From Streptomyces violens (GTDB taxonomy: Bacteria; Actinomycetota; Actinomycetes; Streptomycetales; Streptomycetaceae): a DNA stretch of 64,000 nt. Both the position numbers and the translations under genes were made by a program. Within the stretch, counting starts at the first letter, position 1. The number at the start of each line of letters is the position of its first letter. Where the stretch lies: NCBI RefSeq assembly GCF_000717745.1, contig NZ_JOBH01000014.1, positions 124,001-188,000 on the forward strand, written 5' to 3'. The notes below the pieces were generated by a model. The model had not been told where the DNA came from. It searched no databases and saw nothing but the letters and a program-made list of their open reading frames with translations. This document shows, in pieces, positions 53,976-63,292 of the stretch.

Positions 53976-54998
53976 ATGCTGATCGCTCAGCGCCCCTCGT
54001 TGACCGAAGAGGTCGTCGACGAGTACCGCTCCCGGTTCGTGATCGAGCCGCTGGAGCCGGGCTTCGGTTACACCCTCGGCAACTCCCTGCGTCGTACGCT
54101 CCTCTCCTCGATTCCGGGTGCGGCGGTCACGTCCATCCGCATCGACGGTGTCCTGCACGAGTTCACCACCGTGCCGGGCGTCAAGGAGGACGTCACCGAC
54201 CTCATCCTGAACATCAAGCAGCTGGTCGTCTCCTCGGAGCACGACGAGCCGGTCGTGATGTACCTGCGCAAGCAGGGCCCCGGCCTGGTCACCGCTGCCG
54301 ACATCGCGCCCCCGGCCGGTGTCGAGGTGCACAACCCGGACCTGGTCCTCGCCACGCTGAACGGCAAGGGCAAGCTGGAGATGGAGCTGACCGTCGAGCG
54401 CGGTCGCGGCTACGTCTCCGCCGTCCAGAACAAGCAGGTGGGCCAGGAGATCGGCCGGATCCCGGTCGACTCCATCTACTCGCCGGTTCTCAAGGTCACC
54501 TACAAGGTCGAGGCGACCCGAGTCGAGCAGCGCACCGACTTCGACAAGCTGATCGTCGACGTCGAGACCAAGCAGGCCATGCGCCCGCGTGACGCCATGG
54601 CGTCCGCCGGTAAGACCCTGGTCGAGCTGTTCGGTCTGGCCCGCGAGCTCAACATCGACGCCGAGGGCATCGACATGGGCCCGTCCCCCACGGACGCCGC
54701 CCTGGCCGCCGACCTGGCGCTGCCGATCGAGGAGCTGGAGCTCACCGTTCGGTCGTACAACTGCCTCAAGCGCGAGGGCATCCACTCGGTGGGTGAGCTC
54801 GTCGCCCGCTCCGAGGCGGACCTGCTCGACATCCGCAACTTCGGTGCGAAGTCGATCGACGAGGTCAAGGCGAAGCTGGCCGGCATGGGCTTGGCGCTGA
54901 AGGACTCGCCTCCCGGCTTCGACCCGACCGCTGCCGCTGACGCCTTTGGCGCCGATGATGACGCGGATGCGGGTTTCGTCGAGACCGAGCAGTACTAA
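53976..54998 (+). CDS. rpoA: DNA-directed RNA polymerase subunit alpha
   Basis: 340-residue subunit. The N-terminal domain for assembly has [20 protein letters not shown]; the C-terminal domain carries [18 protein letters not shown] and [18 protein letters not shown] for UP-element and activator contacts. The tail is acidic. ATG 53976 follows GAAGGATC. rplQ lies 187 bases downstream. Confidence 0.97.
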   Translation: MLIAQRPSLTEEVVDEYRSRFVIEPLEPGFGYTLGNSLRRTLLSSIPGAAVTSIRIDGVLHEFTTVPGVKEDVTDLILNIKQLVVSSEHDEPVVMYLRKQGPGLVTAADIAPPAGVEVHNPDLVLATLNGKGKLEMELTVERGRGYVSAVQNKQVGQEIGRIPVDSIYSPVLKVTYKVEATRVEQRTDFDKLIVDVETKQAMRPRDAMASAGKTLVELFGLARELNIDAEGIDMGPSPTDAALAADLALPIEELELTVRSYNCLKREGIHSVGELVARSEADLLDIRNFGAKSIDEVKAKLAGMGLALKDSPPGFDPTAAADAFGADDDADAGFVETEQY

Positions 54999-55083
54999 GA
55001 GCTCGGGCCTGACGGCCTGATTTTGACTGCCGGCCCGCTGTGGCTGGTCGCGCCCACGCGGCAGAGCCGCAGATCAACACCTT

Positions 55084-55107
55084 CCCGCGCCCCTTCGGGG
55101 GCGCGGG
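55084..55107 (+). terminator. Hairpin between rpoA and rplQ
   Basis: CCCGCGCCCC and GGGGCGCGGG form a 10-bp perfect stem with a TTCG loop. No T-run follows, so this may attenuate rather than stop transcription into rplQ. Confidence 0.5.
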
Positions 55108-55185
55108 TCTCCGACGGGCGACCGCCCGCTCGGATACTGACCCCGGTACCTGATACGGCTGGGGCAGACACAGAGGAGAAACACC

Positions 55186-55653
55186 ATGCCGCGTCCCGCC
55201 AAGGGTGCCCGTCTGGGCGGCAGCGCCGCGCACGAGCGTCTGCTGCTCGCGAACCTCGCGAAGTCGCTGTTCGAGCACGGCCGCATCACCACGACCGAGG
55301 CCAAGGCCCGCCGCCTGCGCCCCGTCGCGGAGAAGCTGATCACCAAGGCGAAGAAGGGCGACATCCACAACCGTCGCCTGGTGCTGGCCACGATCACGGA
55401 CAAGAGCATCGTGCACACGCTGTTCACCGAGATCGCGCCGCGCTACGCCGAGCGTCCGGGTGGCTACACCCGTATCACCAAGATCGGCAACCGTCGTGGC
55501 GACAACGCCCCGATGGCTGTGATCGAGCTGGTCGAGGGTGAGATCGCCAAGAAGGCGACCGTCGCCGAGGCCGAGGCCGCCGCCAAGCGCGCGGTCAAGG
55601 AGGCCGACGAGGCCGCCGCCGAGGCGCCGGCTGAGGAGTCCAAGGACGCCTGA
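55186..55653 (+). CDS. rplQ: 50S ribosomal protein L17
   Basis: 155-residue tunnel-exit protein. It shows [39 protein letters not shown] and [18 protein letters not shown]. About 35 extra C-terminal residues are Ala/Glu/Lys-rich, as in other actinomycetes. ATG 55186 is preceded by GAGGAGAAA. Confidence 0.97.
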   Translation: MPRPAKGARLGGSAAHERLLLANLAKSLFEHGRITTTEAKARRLRPVAEKLITKAKKGDIHNRRLVLATITDKSIVHTLFTEIAPRYAERPGGYTRITKIGNRRGDNAPMAVIELVEGEIAKKATVAEAEAAAKRAVKEADEAAAEAPAEESKDA

Positions 55654-55674
55654 GCCTGCTGAAGGCTGGTCGAG

Positions 55675-55706
55675 CGGGCCCGTTCCCCTTCGGGGGAGCG
55701 GGCCCG
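55675..55706 (+). terminator. Hairpin terminator after rplQ
   Basis: CGGGCCCGTTCCCC pairs with GGGGAGCGGGCCCG (one G-T pair) around TTCG, 21 bases after rplQ. Confidence 0.75.
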
Positions 55707-55728
55707 TTCCGCTTGAGAGGATGGTCGT

Positions 55729-56589
55729 GTGAGTGAGGACAACGACGGGCCGGCGCCCGGGTACGTGCGGGTGCGGCTGGATCTTTCCTATGACGGGAAG
55801 GACTTCTCGGGGTGGGCCAAGCAGCGGGAGCGGCGGACGGTCCAGCAGGAGATCGAGGACGCGCTGCGGACCGTGACGCGGGCGCAGGAGACGTACGAGC
55901 TGACCGTGGCGGGGCGGACGGACGCGGGCGTGCACGCCCGCGGCCAGGTGGCCCATGTCGACCTGCCGCAGGAGCTGTGGGCCGAGCACGGTGACAAGCT
56001 GCGGCGGCGGCTCGCCGGGCGGCTGCCGAAGGACGTACGGATCTGGCGGGTGGCCGAGGCCCCGGCCGGGTTCAACGCCCGGTTCTCGGCGATCTGGCGC
56101 CGGTACGCGTACCGGGTCACCGACCACCCCGGCGGCGTCGACCCGCTGCTGCGCGGGCACGTGCTGTGGCACGACTGGGACCTGGACGTCGCCGCGATGA
56201 ACGAGGCGTCGAAGCCGCTGCTGGGCGAGCACGACTTCGCGGCGTACTGCAAGCGGCGCGAGGGCGCGACGACCATTCGCACGCTCCAGGAGCTGAGCTG
56301 GGAGCGGGACGCGGACGGGATCATCACGGCGACCGTGAAGGCGGACGCGTTCTGCCACAACATGGTGCGGTCGCTGGTGGGCGCGCTGCTGTTCGTCGGC
56401 GACGGGCACCGGCCCGTGGAGTGGCCGGGCAAGGTGCTCGCGGCGGGCGTGCGGGACTCGGCGGTGCACGTCGTACGGCCACACGGGCTGACGCTGGAGG
56501 AGGTCGGCTACCCGGCCGACGAGCTGCTCGCGGCCCGCAACAAGGAAGCGCGGAACAAGCGGACCCTGCCGGGCGCGGGCTGCTGCTGA
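55729..56589 (+). CDS. truA: tRNA pseudouridine synthase A
   Basis: 286-residue enzyme that modifies U38-U40 in tRNA anticodon arms. The catalytic Asp65 lies in [15 protein letters not shown], and [15 protein letters not shown] and [14 protein letters not shown] are family segments. The GTG start at 55729 follows GAGAGGATGG; a further GTG directly before it is out of frame. It is the normal neighbour of rplQ. Confidence 0.95.
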   Translation: MSEDNDGPAPGYVRVRLDLSYDGKDFSGWAKQRERRTVQQEIEDALRTVTRAQETYELTVAGRTDAGVHARGQVAHVDLPQELWAEHGDKLRRRLAGRLPKDVRIWRVAEAPAGFNARFSAIWRRYAYRVTDHPGGVDPLLRGHVLWHDWDLDVAAMNEASKPLLGEHDFAAYCKRREGATTIRTLQELSWERDADGIITATVKADAFCHNMVRSLVGALLFVGDGHRPVEWPGKVLAAGVRDSAVHVVRPHGLTLEEVGYPADELLAARNKEARNKRTLPGAGCC

Positions 56590-56616
56590 GAGCGCGGGCG
56601 GGGTGCTGCTGAGGCC

Positions 56617-56642
56617 GGGGGCGGGGCGTGCGCCCCGCCCCC
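56617..56642. terminator. Bidirectional GC hairpin between truA and the membrane protein
   Basis: GGGGGCGGGGC and GCCCCGCCCCC form a perfect 11-bp stem with a 4-base loop between convergent genes. Confidence 0.65.
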
Positions 56643-56648
56643 GCCGGC

Positions 56649-57494
56649 TCAGTTCTTGAGCTGCTTCTTGGCCGCCGCGTCGGCCTGATCGCGGCCGTGC
56701 TGCATGATCCGGTTCCAGGCGTACGCGGCGCCGTCCCGGCTCGCCTGGAGGGCCTTGGTCTCGCTGGTGGTGACGGGCGTGCCGTTGAGGTAGCCGGCGA
56801 TCGTGAAGTACGCGTACCGGCCGGCCGCGTTCGCCGAGGTCCGGCAGTCGGTGCCCTGGCAGAACGGGGCGACCTTGCCGCCGGCGAGCGCCGCGAGGTT
56901 GGGCTTGTACTCGTTCTTCACCGCGGCCGCCGCGGCCTTGCTGTCGAACCGGGCGATGCCGACGGTGACCGCCACGCCGTCGCGGGAGAAGGTGGCGCGC
57001 AGCAGCTTCTCGCAGCCGTGCTTCGTCAGGATCGCGCCGAGGCCGCCCTGCGCGACGCTCGCGCAGCTTCCGGTGGCGCTGGTGGTGGCCTTCGGGTAGG
57101 TGCGGCCGCCGGCCGTCAGCTGCTTCTCGGGGAAGAGCGAGTCCGTGGTGAGCGGCGCGGTGTCCTTCTTGGGGTCGGTGATGTAGTCCACCGGGTCCGG
57201 CGGCGGCGGGACGTTCACGTCGGAGAAGGTGGGCTTGGGCTCGGCCGGCTTGTTGGGGAGCTTCTCGGGGGAGGGCAGGGCCGGTTTGTTGCTGCCGCCA
57301 TTGCTGGTGATCACGGCGGTGGCGACGATGCCGGCCACCGCGAGGGTGGCCAGGACGCCACCGCCGACCATCAGCAGCCGCTTGCGTCTTCCCTTTGCCT
57401 CGCTCTGCTCCGCCAGCGCGGCCCAGTCCGGTGTGGACGAAGCGGACGGACCCGAACCCCCGGGGCCGTACGGCCCTCCTTGCCCAAAGCTCAT
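56649..57494 (-). CDS. Single-pass membrane protein of unknown function
   Basis: 281-residue protein. A Gly/Pro/Ser-rich cytoplasmic N-terminus (MSFGQGGPYGPGGSG, residues 1-37) is followed by a basic cluster and one membrane span at about 41-65, then a Pro-rich linker and an extracellular domain of about 180 residues. That domain has a few Cys (in GSCASV, KHGCEK and FCQGTDC) that may form disulfides. No family is recognised beyond unnamed Streptomyces homologues. ATG 57494 is divergent from the ABC-F gene, sharing a 102-base upstream region. Confidence 0.85.
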   Translation of the reverse strand: MSFGQGGPYGPGGSGPSASSTPDWAALAEQSEAKGRRKRLLMVGGGVLATLAVAGIVATAVITSNGGSNKPALPSPEKLPNKPAEPKPTFSDVNVPPPPDPVDYITDPKKDTAPLTTDSLFPEKQLTAGGRTYPKATTSATGSCASVAQGGLGAILTKHGCEKLLRATFSRDGVAVTVGIARFDSKAAAAAVKNEYKPNLAALAGGKVAPFCQGTDCRTSANAAGRYAYFTIAGYLNGTPVTTSETKALQASRDGAAYAWNRIMQHGRDQADAAAKKQLKN

Positions 57495-57596
57495 GGCGCG
57501 AATCCTAGTGCTCACCCGTGACAAGGCCGAGGCCAGTGCCGGGCGGCCCGGGAAACCCGTTTGGCCCACGGGCGCCGGGGGGCCGAGAATTCGCGC

Positions 57597-59300
57597 ATGG
57601 GACATGTGGACGCCGGACATCTGGAGTACTACCTGCCGGACGGGCGGGTCCTGCTGGGGGACGTGTCCTTCCGCGTCGGGGAAGGCGCCACGGTCGCGCT
57701 GGTCGGGGCGAACGGCGCGGGCAAGACGACGCTGCTGAAGCTGATCGCGGGGGAGCTGCAGCCGCACGGCGGGGCGGTGACGGTCAGCGGCGGGCTCGGG
57801 GTGATGCCGCAGTTCGTGGGCTCGGTGCGGGACGACCGGACGGTGCGGGACCTGCTGGTGTCGGTGTCGCAGCCGCGGCTGCGGGCCGCCGCGAAGGCCG
57901 TGGACGAGGCCGAGCACGCGATCATGACCGTGGACGACGAGGCCGCGCAGATGGCGTACGCACAGGCGCTCAGCGACTGGGCCGAGGCGCGCGGGTACGA
58001 GGCCGAGACGGTCTGGGACATGTGCACGATGGCCGCGCTCGGCGTCCCGTACGAGAAGGCGCAGTGGCGGCAAGTGCGCACGCTCTCCGGCGGTGAGCAG
58101 AAGCGGCTGGTCCTGGAGTCGCTGCTGCGCGGCACGGACGAGGTGCTGCTGCTGGACGAGCCGGACAACTATCTGGACGTGCCGGGAAAGCGCTGGCTGG
58201 AGGAGCGGCTGCGGGAAACGAAGAAGACGGTCCTCTTCGTCTCGCACGACCGGGAGCTGCTGGCGCGCTCCGCGGAGAAGATCGTCAGCGTGGAGCCGGG
58301 CCCTGCGGGCAGCGACGTCTGGGTGCACGGCGGCGGCTTCGCCACGTACCACGAGGCGCGCAAGGAGCGCTTCGCGCGCTTCGAGGAGCTGCGGCGGCGT
58401 TGGGACGAGAAGCACGAGCAGCTCAAGAAGCTGGTCCGGAATCTGCGCCAGGCCGCGGAGAACAGCCATGAGATGGCCTCGCGCTATCACGCGGCCCAGA
58501 CGCGGCTGAAGAAGTTCGAGGAGGCCGGGCCGCCGCCAGAGCCGCCGCGCGAGCAGGACATCACGATGCGGCTGCACGGCGGCCGGACCGGCGTACGTGC
58601 CGTGACCTGCGAGAACCTTGAGCTGACGGGCCTGATGAAGCCCTTCTCGCTGGAGATCTTCTACGGCGAGCGAGTCGCGGTCCTCGGCTCGAACGGCTCG
58701 GGCAAGTCCCACTTCCTGCGGCTGCTGGCGGGGGAGGACGTCGCGCACACGGGCACGTGGAAGCTCGGCGCCCGCGTCGTACCGGGCCACTTCGCGCAGA
58801 CCCACGCCCACCCGGAGCTGGAGGGCCGCACCCTCCTCGACATTCTCTGGACGGAACACGCCAAGGACCGCGGCAAGGCGATGAGCGCCCTGCGCCGGTA
58901 CGAACTCAGCCTCCAGGCCGAGCAGCGCTTCGACCGCCTCTCCGGCGGCCAGCAGGCCCGCTTCCAGATTCTGCTGCTGGAGCTGTCCGGCACGACCGCG
59001 CTGCTGCTCGACGAGCCGACCGACAACCTCGATCTGGAGTCGGCGGAGGCGCTGCAGGCGGGGCTGGAGCAGGTAGCCAGCAGGCCCGGGGGGTCTGGGG
59101 GCGTCCCCCGGAAGGAGGGGTCAGATCCTGCTGCTGGAGCTGTCCGGCACGACCGCGCTGCTGCTCGACGAGCCGACCGACAACCTCGATCTGGAGTCGG
59201 CGGAGGCGCTGCAGGCGGGGCTGGAGTCCGAGCCGGTGTGGGACGAGCGTCGTGTCGAGCGGGAGCGGTAGGCCGGGCGGCTTCTAGTCTGGCCGCGTGA
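57597..59300 (+). CDS. ABC-F family ATPase with a scrambled 3' end (possible pseudogene)
   Basis: Soluble tandem ATPase of the ABC-F class (ribosome-acting, Uup/EttA-like). ABC1 has GANGAGKTT (about residues 38-46), TLSGGEQKRL and LLLDEPDNYLD; the linker is Arg/Glu-rich; ABC2 has GSNGSGKSH, RLSGGQQARF and LLLDEPTDNLD. The frame is normal up to base 59069. The expected segment with the switch His (usually TVLAVTHDRWF) is missing. A 52-base insertion and an out-of-frame 105-base duplication follow, and the true C-terminal tail EPVWDERRVERER survives in another frame, ending 59271. As read, translation continues to 59300. Confidence 0.8.
   Translation: MGHVDAGHLEYYLPDGRVLLGDVSFRVGEGATVALVGANGAGKTTLLKLIAGELQPHGGAVTVSGGLGVMPQFVGSVRDDRTVRDLLVSVSQPRLRAAAKAVDEAEHAIMTVDDEAAQMAYAQALSDWAEARGYEAETVWDMCTMAALGVPYEKAQWRQVRTLSGGEQKRLVLESLLRGTDEVLLLDEPDNYLDVPGKRWLEERLRETKKTVLFVSHDRELLARSAEKIVSVEPGPAGSDVWVHGGGFATYHEARKERFARFEELRRRWDEKHEQLKKLVRNLRQAAENSHEMASRYHAAQTRLKKFEEAGPPPEPPREQDITMRLHGGRTGVRAVTCENLELTGLMKPFSLEIFYGERVAVLGSNGSGKSHFLRLLAGEDVAHTGTWKLGARVVPGHFAQTHAHPELEGRTLLDILWTEHAKDRGKAMSALRRYELSLQAEQRFDRLSGGQQARFQILLLELSGTTALLLDEPTDNLDLESAEALQAGLEQVASRPGGSGGVPRKEGSDPAAGAVRHDRAAARRADRQPRSGVGGGAAGGAGVRAGVGRASCRAGAVGRAASSLAA
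58965..59226 (+). repeat. 105-bp direct duplication with 52-bp insert inside the ABC-F gene
   Basis: Bases 58965-59069 are repeated at 59122-59226 with one mismatch. Between them lie 52 bases containing GGGGGTCTGGGGGC and GTCCCCC, resembling intergenic repeats that are frequent in Streptomyces. The offset of 157 is not a multiple of three, so the reading frame changes. Confidence 0.9.
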
Positions 59301-60481
59301 CGGCGGACGAAGCGGGGCAATCACCCCGGGTGGCGTGGCTGCTGCGGCCCGCTACCTGGCCGCTGCGGGCCGTTGCCGCCGGGCTGATGGCCGTCGTGGT
59401 CTGGGCGACCGTGCGGCGGGGTGGGCACCTCGGGATGGACAACGCCTTCGCGGTGAAAGCGGCGCGGGCGCTGCTCGATGGTGGCGCTCCGTACGCCGAC
59501 AAGCGGTTTCTTTACCTGCCGGGCGCGGTGCTCGCGGCCGTGCCCGAGGCGCTGCTGCCGCAGGGCTGGATGGCATGGCTCGTACCGGCCGTCGGCGTCG
59601 GGCTCGTCCTGCTGGGCTGGTGGCTGAGTCTGCGGATCTTCGGGGTCGGGGCGGGCAGCAGGTTGGCGGCGCTGGCCGTGGCCGCGCTGCCGTTCTTCCA
59701 GCCGTTCCGCAACCTCGTCACGCTCGGGAACTGGACGCTGGCCTCGGTGGTGGCACTGCCGCTGGCGCTGCTGCTGGCCCGCCGGGGCAGGTGGGTGGCG
59801 GCCGGCGCGGTGATCGGGTCGGCGCTGGCGGTCAAGCCGATGCTCGTGCCCGTGCTGCTGCTCTTCGTCTTCGCGCGGCGGTGGCGGGCGCTGGCCGCGG
59901 CGCTTGGCGTGCCCCTCCTGGTATCGCTGCTCGCCGCGATCGTGATGCCGCGGCCCGGGATGTTCCTCACCCGCACGCTGCCCTTCCTGCTGCGCGGGCA
60001 GGACGTCTTCGCGCGGCCGTACGACGCCTCGCTCGGCGCGGTCCTGGCCCGGCTCGGCCTGCCGGAGCCGGTGGCCTTCGGGGTGGCCGTGCTCGCGGCC
60101 GCTGCCGGGGTGGCCTGCGCGTATCTGCGCTGGCGACGCGGCGACGCGGGGCCGCTGCGGCTCGTCGAGACGGCCGCGATGCTGCTGCTCGCGGCCTTCC
60201 TCGTGTCCCGGCCGTCCTTCGACCACTACCTGCTGGTGGTGCTGGGGCCGCTGCTGGCCTCCGTCGTCGTGCCCGGCTCCGTGCCCCGTACGGTGTGGTT
60301 CTGGGCCGCTCTCGTGCCGCAGGTCGCCGGGCTGGACTGGCCGTATCTGGAGGACGTCAGGAGGCGCGCCTTCAAGGACGCGGTGATGCTGTGGACGCTC
60401 GCCGCCGTGGTCGCCTGCGCCTGTCTGCGCCGCCCCGGCGGCGATGGCGAGGATCGCACCTCCGTACGGGGCGCGTTTTGA
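59297..60481 (+). CDS. GT87-like integral membrane glycosyltransferase
   Basis: 394-residue polytopic protein with about ten membrane helices. It resembles DUF2029/GT87 polyprenyl-phosphate-mannose-dependent alpha-mannosyltransferases, with FVxGSALAVKPML-like VIGSALAVKPMLVPVLLLF and an early loop GAPYADKRFLYLPGA. It probably works on the outer face of the membrane in lipoglycan or glycan assembly; the acceptor is unknown. GTG 59297 lies six bases after TAGTCT, a good -10, and has no Shine-Dalgarno sequence, so its mRNA may be leaderless. Confidence 0.8.
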   Translation: MTADEAGQSPRVAWLLRPATWPLRAVAAGLMAVVVWATVRRGGHLGMDNAFAVKAARALLDGGAPYADKRFLYLPGAVLAAVPEALLPQGWMAWLVPAVGVGLVLLGWWLSLRIFGVGAGSRLAALAVAALPFFQPFRNLVTLGNWTLASVVALPLALLLARRGRWVAAGAVIGSALAVKPMLVPVLLLFVFARRWRALAAALGVPLLVSLLAAIVMPRPGMFLTRTLPFLLRGQDVFARPYDASLGAVLARLGLPEPVAFGVAVLAAAAGVACAYLRWRRGDAGPLRLVETAAMLLLAAFLVSRPSFDHYLLVVLGPLLASVVVPGSVPRTVWFWAALVPQVAGLDWPYLEDVRRRAFKDAVMLWTLAAVVACACLRRPGGDGEDRTSVRGAF

Positions 60482-60683
60482 CCCGCCTGGGGGAGGCCCG
60501 GTATTCTGCCAGTTCGTTATGCGTATTGGCTTGCTCTATCTCACGTGAGGGGCCCTTACGCCGGTCCACCGGGCCGATGACCGACGGCAGGCAATGGGTT
60601 GCGTCACCCGGAGCCGCCCGTGTCGGTTTATCGGCCGAGGTGACCCTGTACAGGTCCCATCACTTAGAAGCGAAGGCTAAAAC

Positions 60684-61127
60684 GTGCGTACGTTCAGCCC
60701 CAAGCCCGGCGATGTCCAGCGCCAGTGGCACATCATTGACGCGCAGGACGTTGTCCTGGGCCGTCTGGCGACTCAGGCAGCTTCCCTCCTCCGGGGCAAG
60801 CACAAGCCGGTTTACGCCCCTCACGTCGACACCGGTGACTTCGTCATCATCATCAACGCCGACAAGGTGCACCTGTCCGGCAACAAGCGGTCGCAGAAGA
60901 TGGCGTACCGCCACTCCGGCTTCCCGGGTGGTCTGCGCTCCGTCCGCTACGACGAGCTGCTCGACAAGAACCCCGAGAAGGCTGTCGAGAAGGCCATCAA
61001 GGGCATGCTCCCGAAGAACACCCTGGGCCGCCAGATGCTCTCGAAGCTGAAGGTCTACGCGGGCGCCGAGCACCCGCACGCTGCTCAGCAGCCGGTCCCG
61101 TTCGAGATCACCCAGGTCGCGCAGTAA
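60684..61127 (+). CDS. rplM: 50S ribosomal protein L13
   Basis: 147-residue early-assembly protein. It shows [20 protein letters not shown], the [18 protein letters not shown] segment and [21 protein letters not shown] 60684 is preceded by GAAGCGAAGGC. The 202-base upstream stretch has no gene and several GC-rich stems and probably holds its promoter. rpsI follows after 43 bases. Confidence 0.97.
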   Translation: MRTFSPKPGDVQRQWHIIDAQDVVLGRLATQAASLLRGKHKPVYAPHVDTGDFVIIINADKVHLSGNKRSQKMAYRHSGFPGGLRSVRYDELLDKNPEKAVEKAIKGMLPKNTLGRQMLSKLKVYAGAEHPHAAQQPVPFEITQVAQ

Positions 61128-61170
61128 GTCCGGCCACACCCCCTAAGACGAAGAGAATCTGAGGAGCATC

Positions 61171-61674
61171 GTGGCTGAGACCACCGCCGAGACCCCGCTC
61201 GAGGTCGAGGAGTACACCACCGAGACCGAGGCGCCGCTGGAGGGTGAGTACACCTCCGAGTCCCTCGCCTCCCGCTTCGGTGACCCGCAGCCGGCCGCCG
61301 GCCTGGGCCGCCGCAAGAACGCCATCGCCCGCGTCCGGATCATCCCGGGCACCGGCCAGTGGAAGATCAACGGCCGCACCCTCGAGGGTTACTTCCCGAA
61401 CAAGGTGCACCAGCAGGAAGTCAACGAGCCCTTCAAGGTGCTCGAGCTCGACAACCGCTACGACGTTGTCGCCCGCATCTCCGGTGGCGGCATCTCCGGC
61501 CAGGCCGGCGCGCTGCGCCTGGGCGTGGCCCGTGCGCTGAACGAGGCGGACGTCGAGAACAACCGTGGCCCGCTGAAGAAGGCCGGCTTCCTGAAGCGCG
61601 ACGACCGTGCGGTCGAGCGCAAGAAGTCCGGTCTGAAGAAGGCCCGCAAGGCGCCGCAGTACAGCAAGCGCTAA
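61171..61674 (+). CDS. rpsI: 30S ribosomal protein S9
   Basis: 167-residue protein whose basic C-terminus reaches the P site (RKAPQYSKR). The core has [19 protein letters not shown] and [19 protein letters not shown]. The first 45 residues form an acidic Glu/Thr-rich extension not found in E. coli S9. GTG 61171 is preceded by TGAGGAGC. It is cotranscribed with rplM. Confidence 0.97.
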   Translation: MAETTAETPLEVEEYTTETEAPLEGEYTSESLASRFGDPQPAAGLGRRKNAIARVRIIPGTGQWKINGRTLEGYFPNKVHQQEVNEPFKVLELDNRYDVVARISGGGISGQAGALRLGVARALNEADVENNRGPLKKAGFLKRDDRAVERKKSGLKKARKAPQYSKR

Positions 61675-61723
61675 TCACGCTCGCTGCCTCGTGTGCAGCT
61701 TTCGCGCTTCGCGCGCAGCTTGG

Positions 61724-61764
61724 CGAACGCCCCGGGGGCACTTTCCGTGCCGCCGGGGCGTTCG
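61724..61764 (+). terminator. Hairpin terminator after rpsI
   Basis: CGAACGCCCCGG and CCGGGGCGTTCG form a 12-bp perfect stem enclosing a second small stem, GGCAC/GTGCC. It lies 50 bases after rpsI. Confidence 0.75.
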
Positions 61765-61846
61765 GCTATCCGGGACCAGATAGGCGTATACCTGTACATA
61801 ACGGTCATAACAGTCTGGTCCAAGCTCATGAACTCGGAGGACACCA

Positions 61847-63205
61847 GTGGGACGACTCTTCGGCACGGACGGGGTGCGCGGCGTCGCCAATGCGGATCTG
61901 ACGGCAGAGCTCGCGCTCGGGCTGTCGGTCGCTGCGGCGCATGTGCTGGCAGAAGCCGGCACATTTGAAGACCACCGGCCGGTGGCCGTGGTCGGGCGCG
62001 ATCCGCGGGCCTCGGGGGAGTTCCTGGAGTCCGCCGTGGTGGCGGGGCTGGCCAGCGCGGGTGTGGACGTGCTGCGGGTGGGCGTGCTGCCGACCCCGGC
62101 GGTGGCGTACCTCACCGGCGCGCTCGGCGCGGACCTGGGCGTGATGCTCTCCGCGAGCCACAACCCGATGCCCGACAACGGCATCAAGTTCTTCGCGCGC
62201 GGCGGGCACAAGCTCGCCGACGAGCTGGAGGACCGGATCGAGAGCATGTACCGCGGGCACGCCTCCGGCCGGCCGTGGGACCGGCCGACCGGCGCGGGCG
62301 TGGGCCGGGTCAGGGACTACGCCGAGGGCTTCGACAACTACGTCGCGCACCTGGTCGGCGTGCTGCCGAACCGCCTGGACGGGCTGAAGGTCGTCATCGA
62401 CGGGGCACACGGCGCGGCCGCGCGGGTCTCCCCGGAGGCGTTCGCGCGGGCCGGCGCCGAGGTCGTCACGATCGGTACCGACCCCGACGGCCTGAACATC
62501 AACGACGGCTGCGGCTCCACGCACCTGGAGAAGCTGCGCGCCGCGGTCGTCGAGCACGGCGCGGACCTGGGCGTCGCACACGACGGCGACGCGGACCGCT
62601 GCCTGGCCGTGGACGCGGCGGGCAACGAGGTCGACGGCGACCAGATCCTCGCCGTCCTCGCGCTGGGCATGCGCGACGCGGGCACCCTGCGGCAGAACAC
62701 CGTCGTCGCCACGGTCATGTCCAACCTGGGCTTCAAGCTGGCGCTGGAGCGCGAGGGCATCGAGCTCGTGCGCACCGCGGTCGGCGACCGGTACGTCCTG
62801 GAGGAGATGAAGGCCCAGGGCTTCGCGCTGGGCGGCGAGCAGTCCGGGCACGTCATCGTGCTGGACCACGCCACGACCGGCGACGGCACGCTGACCGGCC
62901 TGATGCTGGCGGCGCGGGTCGCGGCGACGGGCCGGTCGCTGGCCGAGCTGGCGGGCGTCATGGAGCGGCTGCCGCAGGTCCTGATCAACGTCCCCGACGT
63001 GGACAAGTCCCGCGTGACCACCTCCGCCGAGCTGTCGGCCGCGGTGACCGACGCGGAGCGCGAACTGGGCGCGACCGGCCGGGTACTGCTGCGGTCCTCC
63101 GGTACGGAGCCGCTGGTCCGCGTCATGGTGGAGGCCGCCGACCTGGAGCAGGCGAAGGCCGTGGCCGGCCGGCTGGCCGATGTCGTGAAGTCGGCCTTGG
63201 GCTGA
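61847..63205 (+). CDS. glmM: Phosphoglucosamine mutase
   Basis: 452-residue enzyme that converts glucosamine-6-phosphate to glucosamine-1-phosphate for UDP-GlcNAc and cell-wall synthesis. It begins [15 protein letters not shown]. The phosphorylated Ser is in MLSASHNPM (Ser104), the Mg loop is DGDADRCLA, the sugar loop GGEQSGHVI, and the phosphate site [15 protein letters not shown] 61847 has GGAGGACACC upstream. Confidence 0.97.
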   Translation: MGRLFGTDGVRGVANADLTAELALGLSVAAAHVLAEAGTFEDHRPVAVVGRDPRASGEFLESAVVAGLASAGVDVLRVGVLPTPAVAYLTGALGADLGVMLSASHNPMPDNGIKFFARGGHKLADELEDRIESMYRGHASGRPWDRPTGAGVGRVRDYAEGFDNYVAHLVGVLPNRLDGLKVVIDGAHGAAARVSPEAFARAGAEVVTIGTDPDGLNINDGCGSTHLEKLRAAVVEHGADLGVAHDGDADRCLAVDAAGNEVDGDQILAVLALGMRDAGTLRQNTVVATVMSNLGFKLALEREGIELVRTAVGDRYVLEEMKAQGFALGGEQSGHVIVLDHATTGDGTLTGLMLAARVAATGRSLAELAGVMERLPQVLINVPDVDKSRVTTSAELSAAVTDAERELGATGRVLLRSSGTEPLVRVMVEAADLEQAKAVAGRLADVVKSALG

Positions 63206-63292
63206 CGAGCAGCCGGTTTTCCGGCGCGCACGCGTGGACGGACGTCCGTGAACTCCGCGCGTGCCGCGCCGTGGCGCCTGCGGCGAGCGTCC

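Noticed and set aside
60538..60548. TCACGTGAGG upstream of rplM as a second parS
   Set aside because: Only the central bases match; the outer GTTT and AAAC are absent.
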